DNA of 33,559 nt from CAYZBM01 sp964476705 (GCA_964476705.1 CAYZBM010000011.1:1-33559); one strand, 5' to 3'. Shown: positions 1 through 9,193, counted from the first letter of the stretch. A program made the numbers and translations. The notes: generated by a model from the letters alone, not told the origin.

Positions 1-55
1 CAATAGTTCCTATATTACAATGCGGTTTTGTACGCTCAAATTTACTTTTAGTCAT
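1..55 (-). CDS. tuf: Elongation factor Tu, N-terminal fragment (cut by window edge)
   Basis: EF-Tu is the GTPase that brings aminoacyl-tRNA to the ribosome. Only the first 18 codons are here; read on the minus strand from an ATG at 55-53 they give MTKSKFERTKPHCNIGTI, which matches the invariant EF-Tu start (KFERTKPHxNxGTIGHVDHGKT). A Shine-Dalgarno GGAG (complement of 62-65) lies 6 bases before the start. It follows fusA by about 100 bases, the usual order rpsL-rpsG-fusA-tuf. Cys replaces the more common Val after KPH, a minor change. The rest lies outside the window. Confidence 0.9.
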   Translation of the reverse strand, partial: MTKSKFERTKPHCNIGTI

Positions 56-155
56 ATAAATCTCCGTTTCTTTTATTCGTTTTGTTATTACTTATTATTT
101 TATAGTATTTATATTAAGCTTTATAAAATATTTTTTCTAAATGCCAACTATTAAC

Positions 156-2252
156 TTAAGCAGCCTTAGCTTTTATTTCTTCAGCTACGTTATTTGGAAC
201 TTGTGCATAACGCTCAAACTGCATTGTAAATTGTGCTCTACCTTGCGACATAGAACGCAAAGTATTCACATAACCAAACATACAAGCCAAAGGAACTGTT
301 GCAGTAATAACCTGCGCATTACCACGCGGCTCCATCCCACTTATTTGACCACGTCTTGAGTTTAAGTCACCAATAACATCTCCTGTATAATCATCAGGAG
401 TAATAACTTCAACTTTCATTACAGGCTCAAGTAGAACAGGTCCAGCACCAGGCATAGCTTCTCTATAAGCAGATTTAGCTGCAAGTTCGAAAGCTAAAGC
501 ACTAGAATCGACATCATGGTAAGCACCATCAATTAAAGTCGCTTTAAAGTCTGTCATTGGATAACCGGCTAATATTCCGCCTTCTTTTACCACATCTATT
601 CCTTTACCAACGGCAGGAATAAATTCTTTAGGTACGTTACCACCAACAACTTTATCTTCAAATACATATCCAGAACCTGGCTCTAGAGGCTCAAATATTA
701 TTTTAACTTTTGCGTATTGACCAGCACCACCAGTTTGTTTTTTATGCTGATAAACAATTTCGTGTTTTTTAGTGATGGTTTCGCGGTAAGCTACTTGTGG
801 AGCTCCGATATTAGCCTCAACACCAAATTCACGACGCATTCTATCAATAATAATTTCTAGATGTAACTCACCCATACCTTTAAGTACAGTTTGACCACTT
901 TCTTCATCAGTCATTACATGAAGTGAAGGATCTTCAGAAACCAATCTCGCAATAGCTAAAGACATTTTTTCTTGGTCACCTGTAGTTTTTGGCTCAACAG
1001 CAACCTCAATAACCGGCTCTGGGAATTCCATTCTCTCTAAAATTACAACTTTATTTGGATCAGACAAAGTCTCACCAGTTGTAGTATTTTTAAGACCAGC
1101 AATCGCAACTATATCACCAGCATTAGCAGACTTAATATCTTCACGACTATTGGCATGCATAAGCAACATTCTACCAACACGCTCTTTTTTATCTCTTACA
1201 GAGTTAACTACAGTATCGCCAGATTTTAAAATTCCTGAATATATTCTCACGAAAGTTAAAGAACCAACAAATGGATCAGTCATAACTTTAAAGGCCAAAC
1301 CACTAAATGGTTCATCATCAGCACTTCGTCTTTCAACTTCAATATTACCTTTATAAGGATCGATACCTTTCATTGCAGGAACATCATTTGGCGCCGGTAA
1401 GAAATCAACAACAGCATCAAGTAAAGGCTGAACACCTTTATTTTTAAATGCAGAACCACAAATAACCGGAACAAAAGATCCTTTTAGAACACCACTTCTT
1501 ATGCATTTTTTGATTGTCTTAACATCAATCTCTTTGCCTTCAAGATATTGTTCCATCACGGCATCATCAACTTCAACTGCTAATTCAACTAATTTTTCAC
1601 GATATTCATCAGCTTCATCTTTTAGCTCGTCTCTAATTGGTCTATATTCAAATTCAGCACCAAGAGTTTCATCTTTCCAGATAATCTCTTGCATTTTAAC
1701 TAGATCAATAATTCCTTCAAATTTATCCTCAGAACCAATTGGTAATTGTAATACCAAAGGTTTAGCACCTAAACGGCTCACAATCATCTCTACACAACGA
1801 TAGAAATTTGCACCAGTTCTATCCATTTTATTAACGAAACAGATTCTTGGAACATTATATTTATCAGCCTGCCTCCATACTGTTTCAGATTGCGGCTCAA
1901 CACCAGCAACTCCGTCAAACACAGCAACAGCACCATCCAACACCCGTAAAGAACGCTCAACTTCAATTGTAAAGTCAACGTGACCAGGAGTATCAATAAT
2001 ATTGATCCGATGAGTAATTCCAGTGTCTGGGCATTTCCAGAAACAAGTAGTAGCAGCAGAAGTAATAGTAATACCTCTTTCTTGCTCTTGCTCCATCCAG
2101 TCCATAGTTGCAGCACCCTCGTGCACTTCACCTATTTTGTGAGACTTACCGGTATAATATAAAATACGCTCAGTAGTTGTAGTTTTACCAGCATCAATAT
2201 GCGCCATGATTCCTATATTACGGTAAAACTGAATTGGGGTTTCTCTAGTCAT
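156..2252 (-). CDS. fusA: Elongation factor G
   Basis: Ribosomal translocase GTPase of 698 aa, the normal bacterial length. The P-loop AHIDAGKT is at residues 17-24, followed by switch I (ERGITITSAATT), the DTPGHVDF box and the NKMD specificity motif, then the domain II-V body including the GGAGQYAKV region typical of domain IV. The ATG start is supported by an AGGA Shine-Dalgarno 7 bases upstream. It is the third gene of the str operon, 88 bases after rpsG and about 100 bases before tuf, presumably co-transcribed from the promoter upstream of rpsL. Nothing is missing. Confidence 0.98.
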   Translation of the reverse strand: MTRETPIQFYRNIGIMAHIDAGKTTTTERILYYTGKSHKIGEVHEGAATMDWMEQEQERGITITSAATTCFWKCPDTGITHRINIIDTPGHVDFTIEVERSLRVLDGAVAVFDGVAGVEPQSETVWRQADKYNVPRICFVNKMDRTGANFYRCVEMIVSRLGAKPLVLQLPIGSEDKFEGIIDLVKMQEIIWKDETLGAEFEYRPIRDELKDEADEYREKLVELAVEVDDAVMEQYLEGKEIDVKTIKKCIRSGVLKGSFVPVICGSAFKNKGVQPLLDAVVDFLPAPNDVPAMKGIDPYKGNIEVERRSADDEPFSGLAFKVMTDPFVGSLTFVRIYSGILKSGDTVVNSVRDKKERVGRMLLMHANSREDIKSANAGDIVAIAGLKNTTTGETLSDPNKVVILERMEFPEPVIEVAVEPKTTGDQEKMSLAIARLVSEDPSLHVMTDEESGQTVLKGMGELHLEIIIDRMRREFGVEANIGAPQVAYRETITKKHEIVYQHKKQTGGAGQYAKVKIIFEPLEPGSGYVFEDKVVGGNVPKEFIPAVGKGIDVVKEGGILAGYPMTDFKATLIDGAYHDVDSSALAFELAAKSAYREAMPGAGPVLLEPVMKVEVITPDDYTGDVIGDLNSRRGQISGMEPRGNAQVITATVPLACMFGYVNTLRSMSQGRAQFTMQFERYAQVPNNVAEEIKAKAA

Positions 2253-2340
2253 CTTTTATTCCTGCAAACTTTTATCTTTATAACTTAAAATTAAAGCGTA
2301 TTTAAAAATACCAACAATATATTCCACTACTAGCAGAATA

Positions 2341-2811
2341 TTACCATCTATAATGAGAGAAGGCTTTATTTGCTTCTGCCATTTTATGAGTATCTTCACG
2401 TTTTTTAATCGCAGTACCACGCTTATTAAAAGCATCCATAATCTCACCAGCTAATTTCATACTGATAATTTTCTCAGAACGTTTACGCGCAGCAGCAATA
2501 ATCCATTTAATCGCCAAAGCCAATTTCCGCTCAGGACGAACTTCAACTGGAACTTGGTAAGTAGCACCACCAACCCTTCTTGATCTAACTTCAATATGTG
2601 GTTTAACATTTTCTAAAGCTTCTAGAAAAACTTCTAGGCCATTACGCTTAACTTTTTTCTCGATTTCTTGTAAAGCGTCGTAAAAAGCTCTTTCTGCAAC
2701 AGATTTTTTACCCATTTTCATTAGGCAGTTGATAAATTTAGTAATAATTATACTACCAAATTTTGCATCAGGTAACACTTTTCTTTTTTCTGCTGCTCTA
2801 CGACGAGACAT
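2341..2811 (-). CDS. rpsG: 30S ribosomal protein S7
   Basis: Primary 16S rRNA-binding protein that organises the 30S head. The 156-aa product starts MSRRRAAEKRKVLPDAKFGS and keeps the family signature (KFINCLMKMGKKSVAERAFY), the QVPVEVRPER segment and the C-terminal KREDTHKMAEANKAFSHYRW tail. The start has a good AAGAGG ribosome-binding site about 8 bases upstream. It lies between rpsL and fusA with 88-base gaps on each side. In many bacteria S7 autoregulates this operon; no specific S7-binding structure was identified here. Confidence 0.98.
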   Translation of the reverse strand: MSRRRAAEKRKVLPDAKFGSIIITKFINCLMKMGKKSVAERAFYDALQEIEKKVKRNGLEVFLEALENVKPHIEVRSRRVGGATYQVPVEVRPERKLALAIKWIIAAARKRSEKIISMKLAGEIMDAFNKRGTAIKKREDTHKMAEANKAFSHYRW

Positions 2812-2899
2812 AATCTAAACCTCTTAAAACTTAATTCTTTACAATTTTTAATATTCTTTATTACTTAGTATAGTATTTGGCATTATATAGATATTATAA

Positions 2900-3271
2900 T
2901 TACTTCGGACGTTTTGTTCCATATTTAGAACGACCTTGTTTTCTGTCTTTAACACCTTGAGTATCTAACGCACCACGAATAATGTGATATCTAACTCCTG
3001 GTAAGTCTTTTACCCTTCCACCACGAATCATAACTACTGAGTGTTCTTGTAAGTTATGGCCTTCACCTGGAATATAAGCAGTAACCTCAAAACCATTAGT
3101 CAATCTAATACGCGCTACTTTACGTAAAGCCGAGTTAGGCTTTTTAGGAGTAGTAGTATAAACACGGGTACAAACACCTCTTTTTTGTGGGTTCTGAGCA
3201 AGAGCCGGAACTTTATTAATAACGCGCTTAGGCGAACGAGGGTTTTTTACTAACTGATTGATTGTAGGCAT
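2900..3271 (-). CDS. rpsL: 30S ribosomal protein S12
   Basis: Decoding-centre protein of the 30S subunit, 123 aa, full length. The conserved block CTRVYTTTPKKPNSALRKVA is present with Lys43 in TPKKPNS, and the second block GGRVKDLPGVRYH is intact; both carry the residues usual in streptomycin-sensitive strains. The C-terminal RSKYGTKRPK is typical. It is the first gene of the str operon; a sigma70-like promoter lies about 120 bases upstream. The nearest AAGGA is 14 bases before the ATG, rather far, so translation may depend on leader structure. Confidence 0.98.
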   Translation of the reverse strand: MPTINQLVKNPRSPKRVINKVPALAQNPQKRGVCTRVYTTTPKKPNSALRKVARIRLTNGFEVTAYIPGEGHNLQEHSVVMIRGGRVKDLPGVRYHIIRGALDTQGVKDRKQGRSKYGTKRPK

Positions 3272-3391
3272 AGTATCTAACTTTATCCTTAAACTTGACT
3301 GTTTATTTTATACAATTTTTGCTGTTATCTCTATCTTTTTTCGGCAAAACAACACCCCTTTTCAAGGGTATATTCTTCAAAAAGAAGGCGC

Positions 3392-3420
3392 ATACTAGTG
3401 ACCTGCTCCATTTTCGTCAA
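3392..3420 (-). promoter_or_regulatory. Sigma70-type promoter of the str operon
   Basis: On the minus strand the sequence reads TTGACG, a 17-base spacer, then TAGTAT (complement of 3415-3420 and 3392-3397). Both hexamers are close to consensus and the spacing is ideal. It points toward rpsL, leaving a leader of about 115 bases that holds two short hairpins, one formed by ACCCCTTTTCAAGGGT (+ strand, 3354-3369). A second TTGACA further upstream (near 3460) has no matching -10. Confidence 0.65.
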
Positions 3421-3491
3421 GTACAAATTTCATTTTCACTACATTATTTACTTACAATGTCAACTTAGAACCTTATCAATAACAATAAAGT

Positions 3492-4787
3492 TTAGGCCAA
3501 AAGATCTAAAAAAGTAAGCCTATCTCTGGAATATTTCGCGTATTTAACTACTAAATTAGCCTGACTTTCACTTAAACCCAAATCCTTAAAATCTGTAGGA
3601 CAACCCATTATTTCTAGATATTCTTTTAATTTTTCAGCGCTTATATTTTTTTTACTTATTTGTTCTTTAATTTGTTTTTCTAATATTACAAATTCACTTC
3701 TAAAATTTTCGCTAGAATTTCTTTTAAGTTTCAATAAATCTTGTTTTATTTTATAAGCTGCCAAACATTCTTTACCTATTTTCTCGCCAAAAAACTCTAA
3801 AATTTCCCTTTCAGGTACAATTAAAGCTCCACGATTAGTTTCATATAAAGATTTATACCAAGATTTCTGCTCTTGTTCATTTTGAATTTTAGCCATAATT
3901 AAACTAGTAACCGCTATCTGCTCTCCATGAAATTTATGTTCTAATTTACCTCCATAAACCATTTCAATAGTATGCGCTAGCATATGCTCACCACCACTTG
4001 CTGGATAACTACCCCCTGATATACTCATCCCAAAGCCAGATATTAGCAAAATTTTCATTAGCAAAATTAAACTATCTTCATCTCTATTTTTTAGTTTAAC
4101 AAGATTTTGCAGCAACTCTTGTTCATAATTATACAGCATAGCAAAAGGCGCTTCTAAATATGGAGTACCTATAATTAAATGTGAAAAAAACCAATCAACT
4201 TGCGCAGTGGCTCTACATAAAGAATCCCCCACTCCACTTTGAATCAGCCGCAATGGCGCTGTGGCTAAAATTTCTTTATCTAAAATAATCAGTTTTGGAA
4301 TATGCGCCAATTTTGAAGTTCGAAAACCTTTAGCAATAATTGAGGCTGCACGCGAGGCATAACCATTCATTGAAGGCGCTGTAGGAATGATTATATATGA
4401 GATACCAGCCATAAAGCTTGAATATTTAGCGATATCACTAATTGTACCGCTACCTATAGCTATAACTAATTTTTGTCCATCAATTTTAATTTTCTCAACT
4501 ATCTTATTAATATGCTCTAAATCTGGCTTAATTAAATTATCTAAAATAATAATTTTACATTTTAGCCTATCATGTAAAAATTGTCCCAACAATCTATAAC
4601 TATTATTATCACAAATAATTAAGCTTTGGGCCAAATCTTCATGACCAATCTCGGCAAGTAAAGGCAAAATATCAACTTTAACTTTAGCCACAAGTGCCTT
4701 AGGAAAAAACTCGGTTAATTTTTCTCCGCTATCTGGGGAGATATAATTACCGCTGATGATTTGCTGAAAAAGATCATTATTTGTCAT
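3492..4787 (-). CDS. sn-glycerol-1-phosphate dehydrogenase-like protein (AraM/EgsA family)
   Basis: A 431-aa member of the iron/zinc-dependent dehydroquinate synthase-alcohol dehydrogenase superfamily. The NAD(P)-binding signature GSGTISDIAKY (residues 112-122) and IPTAPSMNGYAS (135-145) match glycerol-1-phosphate dehydrogenases. Likely metal ligands are Asp188 (GVGDSLCR), His268 or His272 (GGEHMLAH) and His287 (KFHGEQ). Family members reduce dihydroxyacetone phosphate to sn-glycerol-1-phosphate or act on related sugar phosphates. The C-terminal 130 residues are Lys-rich and helical. It is monocistronic between the str operon and a divergent ABC permease. The exact substrate cannot be read from sequence. 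Confidence 0.78.
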   Translation of the reverse strand: MTNNDLFQQIISGNYISPDSGEKLTEFFPKALVAKVKVDILPLLAEIGHEDLAQSLIICDNNSYRLLGQFLHDRLKCKIIILDNLIKPDLEHINKIVEKIKIDGQKLVIAIGSGTISDIAKYSSFMAGISYIIIPTAPSMNGYASRAASIIAKGFRTSKLAHIPKLIILDKEILATAPLRLIQSGVGDSLCRATAQVDWFFSHLIIGTPYLEAPFAMLYNYEQELLQNLVKLKNRDEDSLILLMKILLISGFGMSISGGSYPASGGEHMLAHTIEMVYGGKLEHKFHGEQIAVTSLIMAKIQNEQEQKSWYKSLYETNRGALIVPEREILEFFGEKIGKECLAAYKIKQDLLKLKRNSSENFRSEFVILEKQIKEQISKKNISAEKLKEYLEIMGCPTDFKDLGLSESQANLVVKYAKYSRDRLTFLDLLA

Positions 4788-4988
4788 TATTACTTAAATC
4801 CAGAATAATTTTTAAAACCCTATTTGAGGTAGATCATGCTATACAGAACTCTGATTAGATTGTATATATAGCAGACTAAAATAATTTATTGCGATAAATC
4901 ATTCTATAAGCTAAATACTCTGAACTTGATTCATGGTCCAGATAATTAATAACATCAACCCAACATAACTAAATAAAACAAAAGTAAC

Positions 4989-5759
4989 ATGTCAGACATA
5001 AATTATATCGGTATTTGGACCTTATACAGAAAAGAAGTTCATCGTTTTTTAAAAGTTTATAACCAAACTTTGCTGGCGCCAGTAGTTACTTCCCTTTTAT
5101 TTTTAGCGATATTTAACTTAGCTTTAGGTGGGCAAGTTCATAAAATTGGTGAGATAAATTTTAGTAATTTTATGGCCGCCGGTTTAATTATGATGGCCGT
5201 TATGCAGCAATCTTTTGCCAATACTTCATCTTCGTTTATTATGGCCAAAGTTTTAGGTACTATTATTGATTATATCACCCCACCGCTTAGCACCGCCGAG
5301 TTAATTTTTGCGATTATTTTTGCAGGCATTACCCGCGGTATTATTATTGGAATATTAGTATTTACTTCACTTTTATTTTTTATTCCCGTACATATTCATT
5401 CGGTTTTTTATTTGTTATTTTATCTGTTAAGCGCCTCAACGCTTCTGGCCTTGCTTGGACTATTTAGCGGGATAATCTCAGAAAGTTTTGATCAAATGGC
5501 CGCAATCACCGCCTATATAATTACACCTTTATCATTTTTATCGGGAACATTTTATTCGGTAACTAACCTACCGCCATTTTGGCAACATATCAGCCATGCC
5601 AATCCATTTTTCTATATGATTGATGGTTTTAGATACGGCCTAACTGGCTATCATGATAGCAATTTAACTACTGGACTGTTACTTGTAACTTTCAGCATAA
5701 TCATGATATGGAGCATAGTCCATACCATGATCGCTAAAGGTTATAGGATTAAGCAGTAG
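4989..5759 (+). CDS. ABC-2 type transporter permease
   Basis: An inner-membrane protein of 256 aa with about six hydrophobic segments, beginning with a short cytoplasmic helix (WTLYRKEVHRFLKVYNQT) and containing the ABC-2 signature toward the C terminus (ITPLSFLSGTFYSVTNLPPFWQHISHANPFFYMIDGFRYG). This is the NodJ/YadH-type permease that pairs with a separate ATP-binding subunit. No ATPase gene lies next to it in this window, so the partner must be encoded elsewhere. Its last 11 bases overlap the end of the convergent unknown gene. No clear Shine-Dalgarno precedes the ATG. Substrate unknown. Confidence 0.88.
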   Translation: MSDINYIGIWTLYRKEVHRFLKVYNQTLLAPVVTSLLFLAIFNLALGGQVHKIGEINFSNFMAAGLIMMAVMQQSFANTSSSFIMAKVLGTIIDYITPPLSTAELIFAIIFAGITRGIIIGILVFTSLLFFIPVHIHSVFYLLFYLLSASTLLALLGLFSGIISESFDQMAAITAYIITPLSFLSGTFYSVTNLPPFWQHISHANPFFYMIDGFRYGLTGYHDSNLTTGLLLVTFSIIMIWSIVHTMIAKGYRIKQ

Positions 5760-6147
5760 AACCTCCAGCTCCCCTTCCAGCTCCTTTTTTTCCTTTTCCG
5801 CTAGCCGCACTACTTGCACCAGTAGCACTAAAATATGTATCTACATCCTCATCAGGAAAAGCTGGACCATTCCATTTATCCTTACGTTCTTCCTCTTCAA
5901 GATCAGCAGCCCTTCTTGCATCTTCAGCTATTTGATCCTCTTTAGACCGATGCTCTTCTTCGTTCTCCTTAGTAATAGCAACATGATGACTGCTTTTAAA
6001 GCGAAATACTCCAAAAAAAGATTTTCCTTTTGAATTATCACCACCAGCCATTACTTGATCTTCTCTATTCGCATATCCGCCAAATTCTAACTTTCCATCC
6101 TTAGGAAGGCCCTTTTTATTTTTATCACCTTTATCACGTTTAAACAT
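5749..6147 (-). CDS. Unknown protein, charged and low-complexity (132 aa)
   Basis: Not recognised. I place the start at the ATG at 6147 because an AAGAAGG ribosome-binding site lies 8 bases upstream; a TTG two codons earlier is less likely. The N terminus is basic (FKRDKGDKNKKG), the middle is a strongly charged helix (KENEEEHRSKEDQIAEDARRAADLEEEERKDKW, about residues 60-93), and the tail is Gly/Ala/Ser/Lys-rich. No signal peptide or membrane segment. It shares the leader motif of the next two genes (see 6156-6177), which suggests one family or regulon. The 3' end overlaps the convergent permease by 11 bases. Confidence 0.6.
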   Translation of the reverse strand: MFKRDKGDKNKKGLPKDGKLEFGGYANREDQVMAGGDNSKGKSFFGVFRFKSSHHVAITKENEEEHRSKEDQIAEDARRAADLEEEERKDKWNGPAFPDEDVDTYFSATGASSAASGKGKKGAGRGAGGSTA

Positions 6148-6155
6148 ATACAAAA

Positions 6156-6177
6156 CCTTCTTTAAAAATTAAGTTAA
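6156..6177 (-). promoter_or_regulatory. Shared leader motif, copy 1 (5' of the 132-aa gene)
   Basis: On the minus strand this reads TTAACTTAATTTTTAAAG followed by AAGG. Nearly the same string occurs just upstream of the next two genes (6941-6962 and 9194-9214). The 3' part is a strong Shine-Dalgarno; the AT-rich 5' part is conserved beyond what ribosome binding needs. Confidence 0.5.
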
Positions 6178-6274
6178 AATATTTTTTCTAAAGATCAATA
6201 TACAAAAAAATCAGCGAACAGTCAATTAAATGGTTAATATATTTACTATTACCAGTGTAAATTAACTCAATCAA

Positions 6275-6934
6275 TCACGTGCGACTATTTTGCGCAGCAG
6301 AAACCCCACTAACGGTATCAAGAGAACCTGGCAATGTTTTCCATCCGCTTAAATAAAAATAATTATTTACTGCTTGCTCACGAACTATACTATAATTTTT
6401 TAAAAAATCCTCCCATTTTTCTCCTACCCCTTGTTTTAAAATATTCTCAAGAACTTCATGGTCTCGGTCTGACTCAAAATCTAATTCATAAATATCATCA
6501 GGGAGATAACATATAAGATCCCTACCATTTGGCCGATAAAAACCAACTAAACCCTTTTCGGTAAGTTTTATAATTGGTAGTTGAACGATATCTTTTCCTA
6601 CCTTACTACCTATTATTTTAGTTAGACAGTTATTAAAGGCTTTATTGACTATATTACTTTCTAAATTAATTGCATCAAGAGCACTTACCTCTCTTTTTTC
6701 TCCACTAAATTTTTTTCTTTTCTCCCAACTATCAGAATCGAGCATCCATTTTATAATCAGTGGAGTAGCTTTAACGACTTGATTCCTTTGCTCTTCATTT
6801 TCTTTTTCTTTCCTTCTGGTTACCTCTTCAGAATCTTTAGCGTTATAATTATTATGAGCTTCACGAAATCTTTTTACTGCGAAAATTAATTCTTTCCATT
6901 CTAATTGATATCCATCATCATGCTGAACAGTCAT
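6275..6934 (-). CDS. Unknown protein with ATPxII motif (219 aa)
   Basis: Not recognised. The ATG at 6934 is preferred over a TTG two codons upstream because of an AAAGAGA ribosome-binding site 6 bases before it. The protein is soluble, with no signal peptide or membrane span. Residues 38-55 are a charged helix leading into ATPLIIKWM (56-64); a matching arrangement (charged helix, then ATPQIIAYM) occurs at residues 107-115 of the 726-aa protein encoded next, so the two are probably distant paralogs. It lies between the two other unknown genes on the same strand with gaps of 68 to 127 bases. Confidence 0.65.
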   Translation of the reverse strand: MTVQHDDGYQLEWKELIFAVKRFREAHNNYNAKDSEEVTRRKEKENEEQRNQVVKATPLIIKWMLDSDSWEKRKKFSGEKREVSALDAINLESNIVNKAFNNCLTKIIGSKVGKDIVQLPIIKLTEKGLVGFYRPNGRDLICYLPDDIYELDFESDRDHEVLENILKQGVGEKWEDFLKNYSIVREQAVNNYFYLSGWKTLPGSLDTVSGVSAAQNSRT

Positions 6935-6940
6935 ACCCAA

Positions 6941-6962
6941 TCTCTTTAAAAAGTTAAGTTAA
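6941..6962 (-). promoter_or_regulatory. Shared leader motif, copy 2 (5' of the 219-aa gene)
   Basis: On the minus strand: TTAACTTAACTTTTTAAA followed by GAGA, ending 6 bases before the ATG at 6934. It matches copies 1 and 3 in all but a few positions, including the TTAACTTAA start. Confidence 0.5.
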
Positions 6963-7002
6963 TCTTTCTATCCAGAGTTAATTAGAAAGTATAGTTTACA
7001 TA

Positions 7003-9183
7003 CTAGCTTGTAGATAAAAAAACTTTAGAATCTGGCAAAGTTATAGGATTATCAACTAAAGTACGAGGGCCACCTACAGGAGGAGAAGGAGGCGGAGGAG
7101 AAGGTAGTGGTGAAGAAGCACCACCACCAAGTTCGACCAACCACTCCTCAGGAGGAGGTTGCTGCGAAACAACTACATCATTCCCGCCTCCATCTAAATA
7201 ATTATCAGAAGATTTTTTCCCTACTTGAAGGGCACTAAGATTATTAAGAATTTCCTCGCTAAACGCCAGCCCTCTACTATTATCATTAGATTTTGTTCTA
7301 AATTCAGTAGAAGACAAACTAGAACTACTAGCTCCTCGTTGAATAACTTTAGTATAATCTCCTTTACTTTCTTCTTGATAAAAATTATCTTCATTACCTT
7401 CTACCTGAATATAATTTTTATCATCTCCACTTTCAACGTCGGCTCCACCTTGTTTAATAGTATCATCACTTCCACCGCCAAGACTCCCGAGAGCATCTTC
7501 AGAAAAAACCGGTCCTGAAGAATGAAAAGGATTAGGAGAACCCATTTCATAGGTGGTCATATCAGTAGATACAGATGCTTGAGCACCTGCATTTTTAGGA
7601 GAAGAATGAGATGAATTAGGACCGTTATCACTATTAGTACCAATAACAACTTCTTGTTTCTGTTCTTGCTTTTTATTTGCTTCCAATAATTCTTCATCTT
7701 TAAATGATATGAGACTTTCAAGTTCCAAAATAGAATCTGGCTTGGGCCTATATCCATAAGAACTATCTATACATACTTTTAAATATTTAAGCACATCTAA
7801 ATTGGTTACCGAGCTTTTTCCCTGCGCATAGCTCATAAAAGCAGCTAAAGAACCCGCATCTAAATGAAAACATAATTCTTCTTTCTTTTCAGTTATTTTA
7901 ATTAATTTTATGCTAAATGTTCTTTCTTTAGTATCGTAGGCAATTTTATCAAAATATATTTTTCTAGTTGGTCCCTCATATTCTGCATAATCTTGAGGTT
8001 TATCTTTAGTTCCTAAGATATGCCCTAGCATATAGCTACAGCGCCCTATTAGACTATTTTTATCATTTATTTTTAAATCTGGTCGTAATGCAGCTAATGA
8101 TAAAAATAGTACATCCCGATCTTTTAACTCAAGATCTAAAATCATTTTTGGAAAATGAGTAATAACTGTTTCTTTTTGGGAACCATTATCGGAAGTAGTT
8201 TTAAATACTTCTATTTCACCACGTGGTAAGAATCTAAGACTTATCGGTTCTCTAGAACTATCTATTTGCTTAACATAAGGTTCGCCATCATCATAAAACA
8301 AAGATTGTAATGATTGTTCTACTAAAGGCTTTAATCTATCTAATTCTTTCTGGTTCTCTGTAGTTACAGAAGGTATCTCATAAGTTATAAACTCTTTATC
8401 ATAAGAAGTTCCATCGAGAATAATTTGGCCATTATTAGAGTTATAATTAGGGACATTTGCAGAGAGTATTTTACTGACATTTTCTTTTAATTTAATATCA
8501 AACTTAAATTTTTTAAAAAAATCTACCGGCAAGGAACCTTTATCCTCCGGTAAAGTTCTTATAACTTTGCGTGCAGCCTCATATAATAAAGGTTCTAAAA
8601 CAACTTTAAATTTGTCAGAGGCAATATTTAAATCAGCTTCTAGCTTGTTGGTGAAGAATTTAATAGAAGCTGTACATGAAGATTGAGGGAATAAACTTAT
8701 AGTAACTTCTTCACTTTGTAACTCTACCGCCCGATTTTTACGTTCTAAAGATCTAATACTTATTTCCAGATTTTCTTCAGTTAGACCTATAGCTTCTAAA
8801 TCTTTAACTAATCTATCTTTAATAAAATTATAGTGTTGCATATAAGCTATAATTTGAGGAGTAGCTTCTTTTATTTTATCTTTTCTTGCTTGATCTCTAT
8901 TATGCTCTTCTCTTTCTCCTTTTAATTTATTTCCTTTTTCTGATAGTCTATCAGCTCCATTTTTTACAACATTACCCACAAAACTTCCTGCTCTTAATAA
9001 ACCCGCACCAACCACAGAAAGACGTCTAGATACACCCTTACCATTAGTATCTTCTTTACTATCCGTATTTTGTCCTTCTTCTGCTGCTGCCGCACCATCT
9101 TCACTTCCAGCATCTTGTAATAAATCTTTTGCTGCTTTAGCTCCTTTTTTTCTACCCCAACTACCAAATCTAGAACCTGCCAT
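7003..9183 (-). CDS. Large unknown protein with proline-rich tail (726 aa)
   Basis: Not recognised. Features in order: basic N terminus (SRFGSWGRKKGAKAAKD), an Ala/Glu/Asp-rich low-complexity stretch (about 25-48), a short Gly/Val/Leu segment near 55-75 that is only weakly hydrophobic, a charged helix, ATPQIIAYM (107-115, shared with the 219-aa neighbour), a folded-looking mixed alpha/beta region to about residue 500, a long Ser/Gly/Asp-rich disordered region, and a proline cluster (SPLPSPPPPSPPVGGP, about 691-706). No Sec signal. This architecture is seen in secreted effectors or surface-associated proteins of intracellular bacteria, but that is inference only. The shared leader motif lies 10 bases upstream. 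Confidence 0.7.
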   Translation of the reverse strand: MAGSRFGSWGRKKGAKAAKDLLQDAGSEDGAAAAEEGQNTDSKEDTNGKGVSRRLSVVGAGLLRAGSFVGNVVKNGADRLSEKGNKLKGEREEHNRDQARKDKIKEATPQIIAYMQHYNFIKDRLVKDLEAIGLTEENLEISIRSLERKNRAVELQSEEVTISLFPQSSCTASIKFFTNKLEADLNIASDKFKVVLEPLLYEAARKVIRTLPEDKGSLPVDFFKKFKFDIKLKENVSKILSANVPNYNSNNGQIILDGTSYDKEFITYEIPSVTTENQKELDRLKPLVEQSLQSLFYDDGEPYVKQIDSSREPISLRFLPRGEIEVFKTTSDNGSQKETVITHFPKMILDLELKDRDVLFLSLAALRPDLKINDKNSLIGRCSYMLGHILGTKDKPQDYAEYEGPTRKIYFDKIAYDTKERTFSIKLIKITEKKEELCFHLDAGSLAAFMSYAQGKSSVTNLDVLKYLKVCIDSSYGYRPKPDSILELESLISFKDEELLEANKKQEQKQEVVIGTNSDNGPNSSHSSPKNAGAQASVSTDMTTYEMGSPNPFHSSGPVFSEDALGSLGGGSDDTIKQGGADVESGDDKNYIQVEGNEDNFYQEESKGDYTKVIQRGASSSSLSSTEFRTKSNDNSRGLAFSEEILNNLSALQVGKKSSDNYLDGGGNDVVVSQQPPPEEWLVELGGGASSPLPSPPPPSPPVGGPRTLVDNPITLPDSKVFLSTS

Positions 9184-9193
9184 ACTTTAGATA

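Noticed and set aside
1501..1803. 100-codon plus-strand open frame opposite fusA
   Set aside because: Antisense to the conserved EF-G coding frame, Ser-rich product, no ribosome-binding site.
3435..3465. Second promoter upstream of rpsL starting TTGACA (minus strand)
   Set aside because: No acceptable -10 hexamer at 16 to 18 bases; the promoter at 3392-3420 is better.
4865..4915. Possible degenerate copy of the 127-bp repeat (TATATAGCAGA and a weak AATAATTTATT hairpin)
   Set aside because: Only the terminal string resembles the repeat; the GC-rich hairpin and main stem are absent, so chance in AT-rich DNA is likely.
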